Of a stretch of DNA of 64,000 nt, positions 9,240-20,225 are shown piece after piece. The stretch spans positions 12,485,501 through 12,549,500 of the forward strand of contig JAUKPH010000017.1 of NCBI GenBank assembly GCA_030549335.1, in the 5' to 3' direction. Origin of the DNA: Pontederia crassipes. Taxonomy: Eukaryota; Streptophyta; Magnoliopsida; Commelinales; Pontederiaceae. The position numbers and the translations under genes are program-made. The stretch's first letter is position 1; every line of letters starts with the position of its first letter. Below the pieces are notes generated by a model that searched no databases, was not told the origin of the DNA, and worked only from the letters and a program-made list of their open reading frames with translations.

Positions 9240-11260
9240 GAAAATTAAGGAACTAGGTCATTATTTCCATACTTGGTTTCTTACGTTGCCTGCGTATTGA
9301 GTATGGCCACAATGATCTAAGATTTGTGCACGATCATTGTTTTTGTTGCTTATGACTCTTTTGGGTATTTGCTTATCCGTCTCCCCATTGAGTCTAATCT
9401 CAATGATTAGAACGGATTATTAATATTTAGTCGACTCGCAGCCATTGACATTTCATCTCATGGTTATAGCGTGCCCATGACATTTTCATCAGGAGAGTGC
9501 ACCAAACTCAAAATAATGTTTTTGCAATCATGGTATATCATGAAGTTTCTTTTCTTTTTTTTTCGGTTAGAACGATCTTTGGCTAAATATAAGTTAGAAA
9601 TAACCTAGGTAGCATTCTGACATGAGTGATTTTAAATAAGTTAACTATTATTAAATTATTAAGCATTGTCAAAGCATATAATGGCACACTTTGTGAGTTA
9701 ATATGTAACATTCTTAATCTACATGATATTATCCATTTTCGGTATTGAGCTATACGATTTTACTAAAATGTGTTACGTCTAGTTAAGATTGACTTATGTT
9801 TGTGGGTCATTTAAATTCTACTATTCAATAGTATTCAAAGCATAAGAAAAGTCTTTTCAAACAAAAATTTCTACTAAACTTTTAATTTCATATGACCATT
9901 ACTCAGTTAGCAAACACATTAAAGCTTAAATGTAAAGGTTAGGCACACTATGCAGGCGGAGTAAATAGAAATTCACAAGCATGTTTTGTTTTAAATTGGC
10001 ATACATATGTAACATTTTCGATCTGTTGTTCATTTTCGATCTTGGCCATATAATTTTACTACCCTTCAACATAATTTTCATGATTTATACATGCTGGACT
10101 AATATAAAGCATGTCTTATATATCCTTCCTTTTTTAAGAAACGTCCCACATGAGGCATGTTTTTAATTAATTAAAGACATGCCTTGTGCATCCTTCCTTA
10201 TATTGTTTATAGTATTTGATATATGAGGCGAGTCTTGTATTAGTGTCGTATGAGAAATGTTGAGTACATATGGAAACATGACATTGATCACGTATTATGC
10301 ATTACATTTTAATAAAATCGTACGGGTAAAAAACTAAAGCACACAACACGCCCTATTTAATTAGTAAATAACGAATGATGATTAATTGTTAGATATTTAT
10401 TTAAGATATTAAATATTAATGTTTGATAAGCTTATCGATAGTTGATAAATATAAAATGACATAATTTTATTATAATATAATAAATTAATCACATATTTTT
10501 TAATCAAATAAAATAAAATTCCACATTATTTTTTACTAAAATATATAAAAATTTGAATTGATAATAAAATTTATAGTGCATAGTTGATATGAAAATATTA
10601 ATTATTAGATTTTTAATCATTGTTAATAAATAATTTATAATTAGTTAAGCATGAATATAAAAATATATATAGTTGAATGGTAATAAAATAAAAAATGAGA
10701 AAGTAATAATATAAGTTGAGAAAGAAATAATGCATTTGAATGAGAATAAAATTAGAAAAAAAATATAAATCACTAATTTCTAATCATTAAACATTAGTAA
10801 AAATAGTTTTTTAATATTTTTATTTGTATATGTAATTTATTAAATTAAAAATTAGCATTTGAATGACTAAAGACTACTTGAAATGTTAATTTGCATATTG
10901 TCAGATAACATGAGTTAAAGCTTGAAGCTGCGAAGTGTGAACATTGTGCCAGATGATTACCCGCATTATGTGCTTGGATCTCGACCGTTGAAGAATATCA
11001 CCTATTCCATATATACATACTACTTGTCATATATGCATGTTAATGTAAATGAAATTAAACGAATCTGGATCGTTCGTTTTCATATTAAATTATTTCTAAG
11101 GGATACATTGGTACATGTAGGGATGATTGAATTAGAAGTCGACACGGAGAAAAAAAAATATTGACAGTGCATGAAAATTAATTATAATTTTCAAATTTGT
11201 AATTGGACCACTAAATAGGTATATTTCGGTATTTGAAAGTGGTATGGTAAAACTCATCGT
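9240..11260. other. AT-rich spacer without a recognisable gene
   Basis: Only short, low-complexity open frames are present. The 80-codon frame at 10922-11164 has no family resemblance that I can see and no clear splice context. I see no RNA gene or inverted repeat of note. Confidence 0.6.
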
Positions 11261-11262
11261 TT

Positions 11263-12070
11263 TTAAAATTGGACCGGTCTTGAAACGGTCGGCCAATTGA
11301 CTCATGGTTCGATGGCTTCAATAAGGTTCGATCGAATTGAAATGAATTTTTATTAAAATAATATTATTTTATTATTTTAAAATAATATATTACAAATAAA
11401 AGTATAAAAGGTAAAAAAAGATAATGAAATAAAAGTATATTAATCTTCATTTTAAATTAATCAAATATTAATAAATTATTTTTTTACATTTAAGAATATA
11501 TATTTTTTAATAATTTCATGAACAATTTCCTTTTATAGATTTTCATTACTATTGTCTTGCCCTCATTTTATTTTTCAAATTCAGATTTTCTTTCCATATT
11601 ATTTGATTTTTTGTATAAGTTGATCCTTTTTATAAAATTTACTATATTATTATGTTTCTATTTTCATATTTTAATGTATATTATTTATAATAATTTAAAT
11701 TTTATCATCTTCTTATTTATGTTCTTGATCATTTTTTTCTTTTATTCAAATTTATCTTTATTACTATCTTTCCAATTTAATTTCAAATTCAAATTAATTT
11801 TCTTATTTTTTAAATTCATTCATTCTTTACAATCAAATCACTTCTATTATTCCAGATTCTATCATACTGTTTCCTTATTTTCTTTTTTTCTTCCATTTAT
11901 TCACATCTCTTTTATTATTTTTTTTAAAAAATTGTGGTTCAATCCGATTTTGACCGAGCTGGTTCGGTTCAATCCGGCTTTTTTGTAAAAAATATTTTTA
12001 TATACTAATTGGACTGGACCGATGATCGGTTCACGATTGAGCCGACCGGTCCGACCCAGATTTACTAAAA
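11263..12070. mobile_element. CCGGTC-rich MITE-like element (copy M3)
   Basis: The left end reads TTTTTAAAATTGGACCGGTC. The reverse complement of the right end is TTTTAGTAAATCTGGGTCGG, then ACCGGTCGG, so the ends are inverted. The subterminal text (GGTTCGAT..., GGTTCGGTTCAATCCGG, GGACCGATGATCGGTTC) is like the copies at 300-5815 and 29910-30680. The AT-rich middle explains the long hydrophobic open frame at 11557-11988. A related fragment lies at 12330-12415. Confidence 0.6.
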
Positions 12071-12419
12071 CTCCTTTACATGAATAGTTAGTAACTATTT
12101 ACAATCGCAAATTTTAGTATATGATTATTAGAATTAGATTTCCATTGATTTTTTATTCACAAAATATGGAATCCAAAAAGTTTAGTAATTCTTTAAAATA
12201 ATTTTAATAAGTAATGATTTACATTACTGAGTACTTAGTAATCACTATAATGTGATTGATCGAAGATTTTTTTTAGAAATAATAGTTTATCTTAATAAAG
12301 ATTTAAATTACTTATTAATTAAATTAATAGTGCGTCAAAGGCGAATCGCATGATCCAAACCTGGTTCAGCCATCGAACCCAGTGATTTTGCTGGACCGGT
12401 TTAAGTTTTTATATTTAAA

Positions 12420-13230
12420 AGAGCTAGAAAAGTTATTAGCAATGAGGCTTCAACTCTTTACCTTTTCCAAATAAAAAAGGCAGGTTAACCACTTAAACAA
12501 AGCACATGATCTGAAAATAATTTCTACTAAATTAATTTTATTGACTTTCATTATGTGTAAACCAAAATTTCATGTTTTTACCATCTGTGAATGTTGAAAT
12601 TGAAAATTAATTTATCACCTAATAAAAATAAAATGTTAGATGATGTTTGATTTCCATTTATGGTTTTATCTTAAATAAATATTAATAATTAACTCCATAA
12701 TTATGATTTTATCTATTAATTTATATATTAAAGATCAAAACAAAAAAAAACTATTTGAACAACTCTTTTTTCTTTATTTATTAAATTTTTTAATAATATT
12801 ATAATACATTGATGTGTTTAATTATATCATTTCTTAATAAATGTAAGGTTAGTTCCTTTAACACCTATGAATTATAAATTTTCCTCATCTAATCATAAAT
12901 TATAAATTTTAACCTCGAAACTTGTCAAAATTTGACACTTAGAAGTAACTTTAATCTAAATTTTACTAAGTTCTTTTTTCTAATAATTATGGAATGACAT
13001 TTTGCCCCTTAGTTTTTAATATGAAAAATGTAAAAAAAGAAAATATTCACTTGCGAAAAAATATTATTATCAATTAACATTTTTACTTGTATTGATTATT
13101 TTTATTTTTAAAATATTTTTATTGTAATGTGAAACTAAGGGTGAAAATGATATTTCACAATTAAATTTAATGGAAAGATTAAATTATCAAATTTAGATAA
13201 GTTGGTAGACTAAAATCTGTAAATTTATAA
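12420..13230. other. AT-rich spacer, nothing recognised
   Basis: No open frame, splice pattern, RNA gene or repeat boundary could be supported here. Confidence 0.5.
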
Positions 13231-13236
13231 TTTAGA

Positions 13237-13705
13237 GTAGGGGTGAATGATACCAATCGGGTGGATTTTCATTTAAAAAAACCACTCTACTTTTTTGGTT
13301 GGATTTTTAAAATTTTAAAAACCTTATTGATTTTTCGGATGATCTTTTAGGGTCCTAGATTTTATATATTTTATATTTATAAAAAAATATTGATAATATC
13401 TAAGAGGTGTTTATTTCATAGATTAATGTTTATATTGTAATAGTACTTAGTTATGACTTATTTTAATGTTCTATATATATAATGAGATGAATACCACGTT
13501 CATTGAGTAATTATATATATTATAAGTATTTAAAATATAATACTTTTATATATATAATTAATTAATTAAGTAGGGCTTCAAAGGGTTCTTCGGGTGAGTT
13601 TTTTAAACTTAAAGATTGCCTAGATTTTTTTCAAATCTAAAAAAACTTAAACTTTTTATATCGGGTTTGGATCAGTTTTTTTAGGCTTTTCCCTTACACT
13701 CTATG
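13237..13705. mobile_element. Possible MITE (GGGTG ends)
   Basis: The left end has GGGGTGAATGATACCAATCG and the right end ATATCGGGTTTGGATC...CTTACACTC, which is partly inverted to the left end. The interior is non-coding and AT-rich. Boundaries and superfamily are uncertain. Confidence 0.4.
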
Positions 13706-13839
13706 CAAAAGAAATATAAGTGACTAGTGTTAAAAAAAAATCCATACATATATATATATTATTTTATTATCATCGAATTTAACCGGTCTACCAGTTGGAC
13801 CCCACCAAGAAATTTTTCTGGGTGAAATTGGGGAGTTTC

Positions 13840-14095
13840 CCAAACACCCACAAGAAGTGTCCCTTTTGGAATTCGTCGATTGATGAGCCTCGCAGTCGCT
13901 TGGCTTTGATTGGATTCCGGACCTCCAATACAATCTGCACCTCCTCCGGTTGCGCCGCCGGCCGATCCTCTGGCCCTCTTTCCTCCTCTACAACTCTGCC
14001 AGCCGCCGACGTCCTCTTCTCCAGGGCCCTCTCCTCGCCTCCTCCTCCTCCGAGCTCCAAACCGTTACCGCCGCCTCCTAAATCATCAGTGGTCG
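13840..14095 (+). promoter_or_regulatory. Candidate transcription start region and 5' UTR exon for TFB5
   Basis: A sharp rise in GC and in pyrimidine content (CCTCCTCCTCCTCCGAGCTC) interrupts AT-rich spacer. It ends near CATCAGTG/gtcggt, which could be a donor site, followed by a T-rich intron-like stretch. The TFB5 start codon at 21773 is preceded by an acceptor-like tract, so a leader exon must exist upstream, and this is the only promoter-like island. It could instead belong to the BRF1-like fragment. Open frames here are proline/serine-rich and probably not coding. Confidence 0.4.
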
Positions 14096-15073
14096 GTATT
14101 CGGCAACTTCTCTTTTTTTTTTCATATGCTTTTTTAATTGTTCTAATGGAGATCTCTCATCGTTGACTTGTGTTTGTTAACTTTTTTTTTTTTTTGTCGA
14201 ACGTTAACAGTTTAATTCATAATTGGCGATTCATCTTCATCTCGGATGCTGCTTGTTGTAAAATTTTTCTTCTTCTCTTGAATTGAATCAACGTAGTGAG
14301 TACTGGGTTACGCTTATGATAGCTAGGACTTCTCTTGCCATTGGTTTGAGACACCGCGCCTAATCTGTGACCTCTATTTTTAACAAATTAATGTTAAGTG
14401 AAGTCGCTGCCACTTTGCTAATTGCATGTAGTGCTTAGATGAGATTAAGTGGACAACTTTTTCCCAGAATTCATGGCATTGCAAAGATATCATATCCATT
14501 GCTTAGGAGTGTGATTCCATTAATGCATTGCTGCAAATTTTTGAGAAATTTTTGTAATACTTTAATTTAACTGTTGCCATCTCTTGGTCTAAATTGCTGC
14601 AAAATTTGAATTCAACCAAAAGTTCTCATCATGTACGCACGTTAATGTTGTGTTTGAGTGGACTTGATTATCAAGAGTTCAATTGTTAACTCAGTTTTTG
14701 AATGTTGATTGTCAGTGTTTTTTTGAGAGAAATTAGTGCACCCAAACGCATCGTTATGTACACTATTAATAAAGAGTCGGTATTTCTTTTTTGACTCACC
14801 AGTAGCACTCTATGACAAATGTCGATTGAACATTTTGTCCAAGATGTGACCTACATGTTCCAATTCTATCAGCCTGTGCTCCAGACACATACTGCTGCAT
14901 GCTTTCCTTCTTCCTATGTACCAAATGGTTTCCAATCACATTCATATGGAAAGTCTGTCTTTAATTTCCTTTCACAATGATCAATTCTGAATCAAGAAAA
15001 TCAACACATAAAATGAGGGGAAAAGGAAGCCTTCTTTGTTGCACTTAAAATCATTGGTTATGCCCCTTATAAC

Positions 15074-15554
15074 CAAGGTTTTCAAGATCTAGATACGAAT
15101 CTTTATATTTTAAAATTTTTCCGACCAGCTTTGATCTTATCTTGAGAAACTTATTGTAAGATCTTAATACAATCTTAATTTTCATTTCGAAAAAAATAGA
15201 ATATTAATTTTGGTCACACGATCCTATGATCTTATCCAATTTTATCCGATTTTATACTATCTCATATGATTAATATAATAATTTGATACTAAAAGAATAT
15301 ACTCATCGTCATAATAATCTATTTAAATGAAAATTTTAATATAATTATTTGTTTTTATTATGTTTTGATATAATCTGGACTTAATAATTGATAAAAAAAT
15401 TCTCTCAACAAAATAATTGATAAAAATTGACTTATTTAGTATTTTGAGCATGCCAAATTTATAAAAAGATATTTATTATGTTTTAAAACATTTTTTTTAT
15501 TAATGAGTAGGATCTTGATCTTATGTCCTCGATCTTATGATCTCGACAACCTTG
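15074..15554. mobile_element. MITE with CAAGGTT ends
   Basis: The left end CAAGGTTTTCAAGATCTAGA matches the reverse complement of the right end, CAAGGTTGTCGAGATCATAA. Additional GATCTTAT units lie inside. It is about 480 bp, AT-rich and non-coding. Confidence 0.7.
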
Positions 15555-15582
15555 ACTTTTCGATTCTACCTTTGAAAAATGT

Positions 15583-15682
15583 GCTCAATTCTACTCTAAG
15601 ACGATTTCGGCCAGTACGTGGCAGAATCCTGCGCTCAATTCTACTCTAGGACGATCCCGGCCAGTACGTGATAGAATCGCGT
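15583..15682. repeat. 50-bp tandem duplication
   Basis: Two units, starting GCTCAATTCTACTCTA at 15583 and 15633, contain ACGAT..CGGCCAGTACGTG and AGAATC. They differ at a handful of positions. They lie between the MITE and the first BRF1-like exon. Confidence 0.9.
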
Positions 15683-16028
15683 GCTGGAACGTAGGATCGC
15701 ACCCACCTCTAAGTTTCATGCTTTTTATCAGATAGCTGTTGGCAAGAACTTCACCAAGGGACGTAGAACAACTCATGTTGCAGCTGCTTGTCTCTATATT
15801 GCATGTCGGTGAGAATATGACCATGAAATATAAAGATACTTATGCTTAATATTCTGTGAAGTGTACATATGGTTCAAACATTAAACTTTGCCATCTTATT
15901 TTGTCACCTTGCATCTATACTTTAAAATTGTTTTATACAAGTGGATGACCAACCCATTTCCCTAATTATCATTCTCTTTTGGGAACCGTTTGGGTAGAAC
16001 GAGACTGATGTGACGTGTGATGAAAATT

Positions 16029-16059
16029 GGGGGGGTGGGGGGGGGGGGGGGGGGGGTGG
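16029..16059 (+). repeat. Long poly-G tract
   Basis: About 31 bases are all G except two T (16036 and 16057). It lies in the first intron of the BRF1-like fragment. Confidence 0.95.
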
Positions 16060-16396
16060 ATGAAGTGCATGGAACCAGGTATCAGGTGACCTGATTCCAC
16101 ACTAGAAGGGATTGAACCTTCCCTTCCTGCCTTTTTTCTTGACATGACCACTTTTTTCTTCCCTCTATCACTTTCTCAGATTATTCTTTTTCATTTTCCT
16201 TTTTAATTTAGTTTGAATTTAATTTTTTCTATTAATCCAATCATATAATTATAAAACTTTTAATGAACTCCTCATTTGTCATTAACAATATTAACTTATT
16301 GGGTTAAGTTAGCAAAAATGCTAACTTTATCACAAAATATATTTATGAATTAACCAACTAATCAATAATGTAATGTACATAATTTTATAAATATGA

Positions 16397-16513
16397 CAAT
16401 TCGTTGATCCATGTTCATAAGATTTGACAGGGTTTTACGCTGGCTGTCGGAGCCTAACACAACCCTCCTCCTTTATCCGGGCTTGGGACCGGCTATAAAA
16501 CATAGGCGGAGTT
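16397..16513 (-). mobile_element. Au-type SINE, partial copy
   Basis: The minus strand reads AACTCCGCCTATGTTTTATA, then GCCGGTCCCAAGCCCGGATA and the rest of the SINE 5' half. A 16-bp duplication (AATTTTATAAATATGA) flanks it at 16381-16396 and 16514-16529. The (TTG)n half is absent although the duplication is clear. Confidence 0.88.
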
Positions 16514-17407
16514 AATTTTATAAATATGAGAAGTTTAATAATTTATTTATTACATATAATATGTTTATTATAAATAAAATTAATTTGATATTATTTATTA
16601 TCTTGTGTTTTCTAAAAATATTTTATTATATTTTTTATCAAAATCATGTCGTAAATTTTTAATTCAACTAAACATTTATCTCTTTTATAAATTACACTTT
16701 ACCTTTATGATTCTCATATTTCATTGAAACATTTACTGAAACTATTTTTTGAATTCAACTATTTAGGTGCTGACCAAGGTTCCACATTCCAAACACTACA
16801 TTACATGTGAGATATTGTGACATTGGAAAAGATGCCTTAGAAAAGGGAAATCATTTTTCCCATAATTGGATATAACTCTTTAATCAACCACAAAATATTT
16901 TCTGTTGATCAAGATGATTTTGGTTGTCATACACAAATAAACAGAGAAAAATTCCTCCTTTCTCTTATTTCCTTAAACACACACACACTTAGAATGTTGT
17001 TGCATATGCTTTTCATAGAATGTAGCTTCATATGTGTAACAAGATCAAGAATGGTGGGGATGAGAGAAGTGGGGATGTGCTAGAATGCAACTTCAACATT
17101 TAGTTTTCATGCTGTCCAATCTTTTCACTACTGGATGCACTGTAAGATGTAGTCTTCAACAGCATGTGTCCTCTAAAAACATGTGCCACTTCTATTAAGT
17201 GATGTACACTTTTGATTAAAATATGTAAATGCATCTTCCATTACACACACATAATGGTGGAACATTGGATAACATCAATGGTCAAATACAAGGATAGTTC
17301 ATTCTCATAAAAAAAATTGTTGACCATGTCGTACACGCTAACCTATATTGTGTATATGTGCATGGTAAATTTTTTCATATGGTTTGATCTTACATCTCCA
17401 TATTTAA

Positions 17408-17432
17408 ATGACTAGAAACTTCCTAGTCATCC
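17408..17432 (+). other. LINE-type 3' terminal stem-loop
   Basis: ATGACTAG and CTAGTCAT form an 8-bp stem around AAACTTC(CT), followed by CC, a pyrimidine tract and an A-run. The layout matches the LINE ends listed elsewhere in the window. Little LINE sequence is recognisable upstream. Confidence 0.5.
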
Positions 17433-18501
17433 TTCTCTCCCTAAAAAATTTGAATGCCTGAATTGTAATTAATTTTGCTTGGATCTGATCATTTTTATGT
17501 TTTATGTTCTTGCAGTCAGACTGATAAGGCATACCTCTTAATTGATTTTTCAGACTACCTGCAGATAAATGTGTATGATATCTTTTGGGTTGTCTCAGTT
17601 TTATCACTTTTGGCAAATTTTCATAACTTGGATTATCAGTTTACAATCATGTGCCAGTTATGTGCTAGGTGCTGTATTTTTGCAGCTGTGCAAAACATTA
17701 AATCTGGCAGAACATCCATTTGTTCAGAAGTTAGTAGATCCAAGCCTTTTCATCCATCGTTTCACAGAGCGTAAGTGCATAATGTCCTTTTGCTGTTCAG
17801 TATTATGTTTTATCTTCATTCTTATATGCATTCTATTATTTTTCATCTATTAGTGCATCCTTGGAATCAAAGAATTTTGGATTTTTAAGTAAATATTGGT
17901 TAGTTATTTCAGAAATATTTTGTTTAACAGAGCATTGTGCTCATTTGCTTTGTTCCTGCACTGTTTTGGTAGTTGCCCAAAACATGTGTTAACGCTTCCG
18001 AAAAGAATTGTTTGATGCACAATGTCATTTGCAGTTTGCAGTGTGTATGATGGATATTATCTCAATGGCACATTTAGTGAGTTTAGTCTTGTGGACAAGT
18101 GAGCGATGCAGATGAGAGATTCTTTTGCTAGTTACATACTTACATGTCCACTAATGTTTGATATATTATTCAGCTCGTCCTTTCACCAGGCTATTCACTG
18201 GCTTATTTATCAGTAATGATGCAAGTTGTCTTTCATAGTAACCTTCTTTGATAACATTTAAAAGTTTTCACGTGGATGGCAATTTCCCATATACTACTTT
18301 CAAATGAGCTTTTGGTATGTCAGGTTTGGTTTCATATCATGTAATGTCCCAGTTTTCATTGTTATGCAACTACCTTTCTTCTGTTCCTCTGATGTTGGTA
18401 GTATCAGTGTCATACATGATATCAAAGAGAAAGGTTTGCAAAAAAATGTTTCACAAATTCGATGGCCAAGGAATTATTTGTTTTACATCCCATTTTATAA
18501 A

Positions 18502-18694
18502 AACTCCGCCTATATTTTATAGCCGGTCCCAAGCCCGGATAAAGGAGGAGGGTTGTGTTAGGCCCCGACAGCCAGCATAAAATCCTGTCGAATCTTATGA
18601 ACATGGATCAACGAATAGCGGAATGGCGTCGTATGATCCATGTAGCCGACCCCACCTAGTGGGATAAGGCTTTGTTGTTGTTGTTGTTGTTGTT
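18502..18694 (+). mobile_element. Au-type SINE, nearly complete
   Basis: It starts AACTCCGCCTATATTTTATA, continues through AAGCCCGGATAAAGGAGGAG and GTAGCCGACCCCACCTAGTG, and ends GGATAAGGCTTTGTTG with a (TTG)n tail. Au SINEs are tRNA-derived and dispersed by LINE machinery. No target duplication is clear on the right side, where GC-rich repeats start at once. Confidence 0.88.
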
Positions 18695-18699
18695 ACCGC

Positions 18700-18844
18700 C
18701 GCTTGCTGCCGTGTGTTACAGTCGCCTGCCGCCGTGTTTTCCAGCCGTCTGTCACCGTGTTTTGCTGCCGCCTGCCGCTCTGCTCTGCTGCCGCCTGCCG
18801 CCTGCCATTTCTGCCGCCGTGAATCATCGGTGCACCCCTAGTCC

Positions 18845-18893
<49 letters not shown>

Positions 18894-19050
18894 CGGTTGT
18901 TGCCGCCTGCCGCCTTGTGTTGATGCCTGCTGCCGTGTGTTGCAGCCGCCTGCGGCCATGTTTTCCAGCCGCCGTGTGTTGCAGCCGCCTGCCGCCATGT
19001 TTTCCAGCCGCCGTATGTTGCAGCCGCCTGCCACTCCCCGTCTCCTCCCT
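18700..19050. repeat. GC-rich minisatellite with a (CT)n core
   Basis: Tandem 39-bp units starting at 18935 and 18974 (GTGTGTTGCAGCCGCCTGC...) follow degenerate GCCGCCTGCCGC units. A pure (CT)n run lies at 18847-18891. Open frames on both strands come from the repetition. Confidence 0.85.
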
Positions 19051-19084
19051 CCCTCAATCTCTCTCTCTCGCTGTCGTCACTTTT

Positions 19085-19260
19085 TCTCAGCGCCTCCCTG
19101 CCCACGAGCAGGGAGCGCCAAGGTCTCCCTGCTCTTGAGCAGGGAGCGCCAAGGTTTCCCTGCCCACGAGCAGGGAGCAGGGAGACCTCGGCGCTCCCTG
19201 CTCGTGAGCAGGGATACCTGCCGAGGGAGGTGCTGCTCGTGAGCAGGGAGTGCCGACTCG
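19085..19260. repeat. Cluster of inverted GAGCAGGGAG repeats
   Basis: CTCCCTGCTC and GAGCAGGGAG occur several times in alternating orientation, separated by 2-4 bases (CACGAGCAGGGAGC, CTTGAGCAGGGAGC, CGTGAGCAGGGAT). The block could fold into several competing hairpins. Confidence 0.85.
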
Positions 19261-19689
19261 TCCAAGATGATGAGCATTATGATTCGGAATTAGGATTTAA
19301 AACTTAAATTAGGAATTAGGGTTATATAAGTGCATGCTTAGTTAGATTTTAATTACTGTATGCTTTGTTACTATTGTATGCATAGATAATAGATTTAGTA
19401 TTACAGTCACAGATTTAGGTAAAGAAAAATGGCATCTGGTTAAAACTTATTCTAGTTTTGGTAATTTGGAATTGATCCTTTGACATGTTGCTTTATGTTT
19501 TGGTAACTTGATGAAATTATAATATTATATTCAATTTTGTGCTAATTAATATATTAAAAAAATAATTCGGTAGAATCGGTCGTGCCGTGTTATGTGTTCA
19601 CGATTTACGTTTTTTCTCGGCCCTTCGCGTCGTGTCCGTTTTACGAGTTTGACAACATTGCTCATAACCATACAAAATCCGACTTCTGA

Positions 19690-20225
19690 GGAAATATACA
19701 GTAGCACCTTTACGTAAGTAGAATAAGTAAAGATATGTTGAAAAATCCCTCCACAAGTTGTCTATTTCACTACAACTTCTACGCGTGCCACATGTTCATT
19801 GAAATGCCTCTACCAGGGCTTCATGCTAGAAACCCATGCGTCATTATGGCAAATATACACTACGTAACATCTCTCACCACAAAAAATTGCTTGATTACGT
19901 TGAAACCAAATAGCTTGCGTGAGCACCAAAAATATCGCCAGCGGCATTCTCCACTTAGGCTGGCCTTGCCATCGAGAGCTTTGAGTGATTGCCAAAAATC
20001 CTCAAGCGTTGAAGTTGATACACTTGTGATACCCATCCTTCTCGATACCTCCTGAGCACTCGAAGAACAATTGTATGACGCCCTCATCTGCCACACTGCA
20101 TAATACACAGGATACCTCGGACTTGGGTGCCCATCTTGACCCCTAGAGTCTAGTTAGAAGCTTGATGCGTGACATGAGCCAGGCAAAAAATTTGACTTTT
20201 AGTGGTACACTTGATCTCCAAATAA
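19690..20225 (-). mobile_element. L1-type LINE fragment (zinc-binding RT domain)
   Basis: The minus strand reads IWRSSVPLKVKFFAWLMSR, then RWAPKSEVSCVLCSVADEG and VIQLFFECS. This matches the zf-RVT segment that follows reverse transcriptase in plant LINEs (CxLC...LFFxC). Farther on comes ECRWRYFWCSRKLFGFNVIK. It is a 5'-truncated, decayed copy in the TFB5 leader intron. Confidence 0.75.

Larger units (their letters stand above)
15732..17770 (+). pseudogene. BRF1 (TFIIIB subunit) gene fragment, three spliced exons
   Basis: Exons 15732-15808, 17516-17572 and 17658-17770 have correct acceptors (atcag, tgcag, gccag) and donors (CG/gtgag, GT/gtatg, GC/gtaag), and their phases join without a shift. 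The reading is IAVGKNFTKGRRTTHVAAAC..LYIACR, then QTDKAYLLIDFSDYLQINVY, then VLGAVFLQLCKTLNLAEHPF..VQKLVDPSLFIHRFTER. This is the first cyclin-like repeat of BRF1, the TFIIB-related factor that recruits RNA polymerase III. The N-terminal zinc ribbon, the second cyclin repeat and the C-terminal half are not seen on either side. Introns are kept, so it came by DNA duplication and not by retroposition. The 1.7 kb intron carries a SINE and a G-tract. It is probably a relic, although the intact exons suggest it is young or still spliced into something. Confidence 0.85.

Noticed and set aside
10922-11164. 80-codon plus-strand frame
   Set aside because: No homology recognised; AT-rich context and ordinary chance length.
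11557-11988. 143-codon hydrophobic frame resembling a membrane protein
   Set aside because: It is T-rich MITE interior; F, I, L and Y dominate by composition and no family pattern is seen.
13795-14166. Overlapping open frames on both strands
   Set aside because: GC- and pyrimidine-rich leader region; proline/serine runs differ in every frame and lack a start context or homologue.
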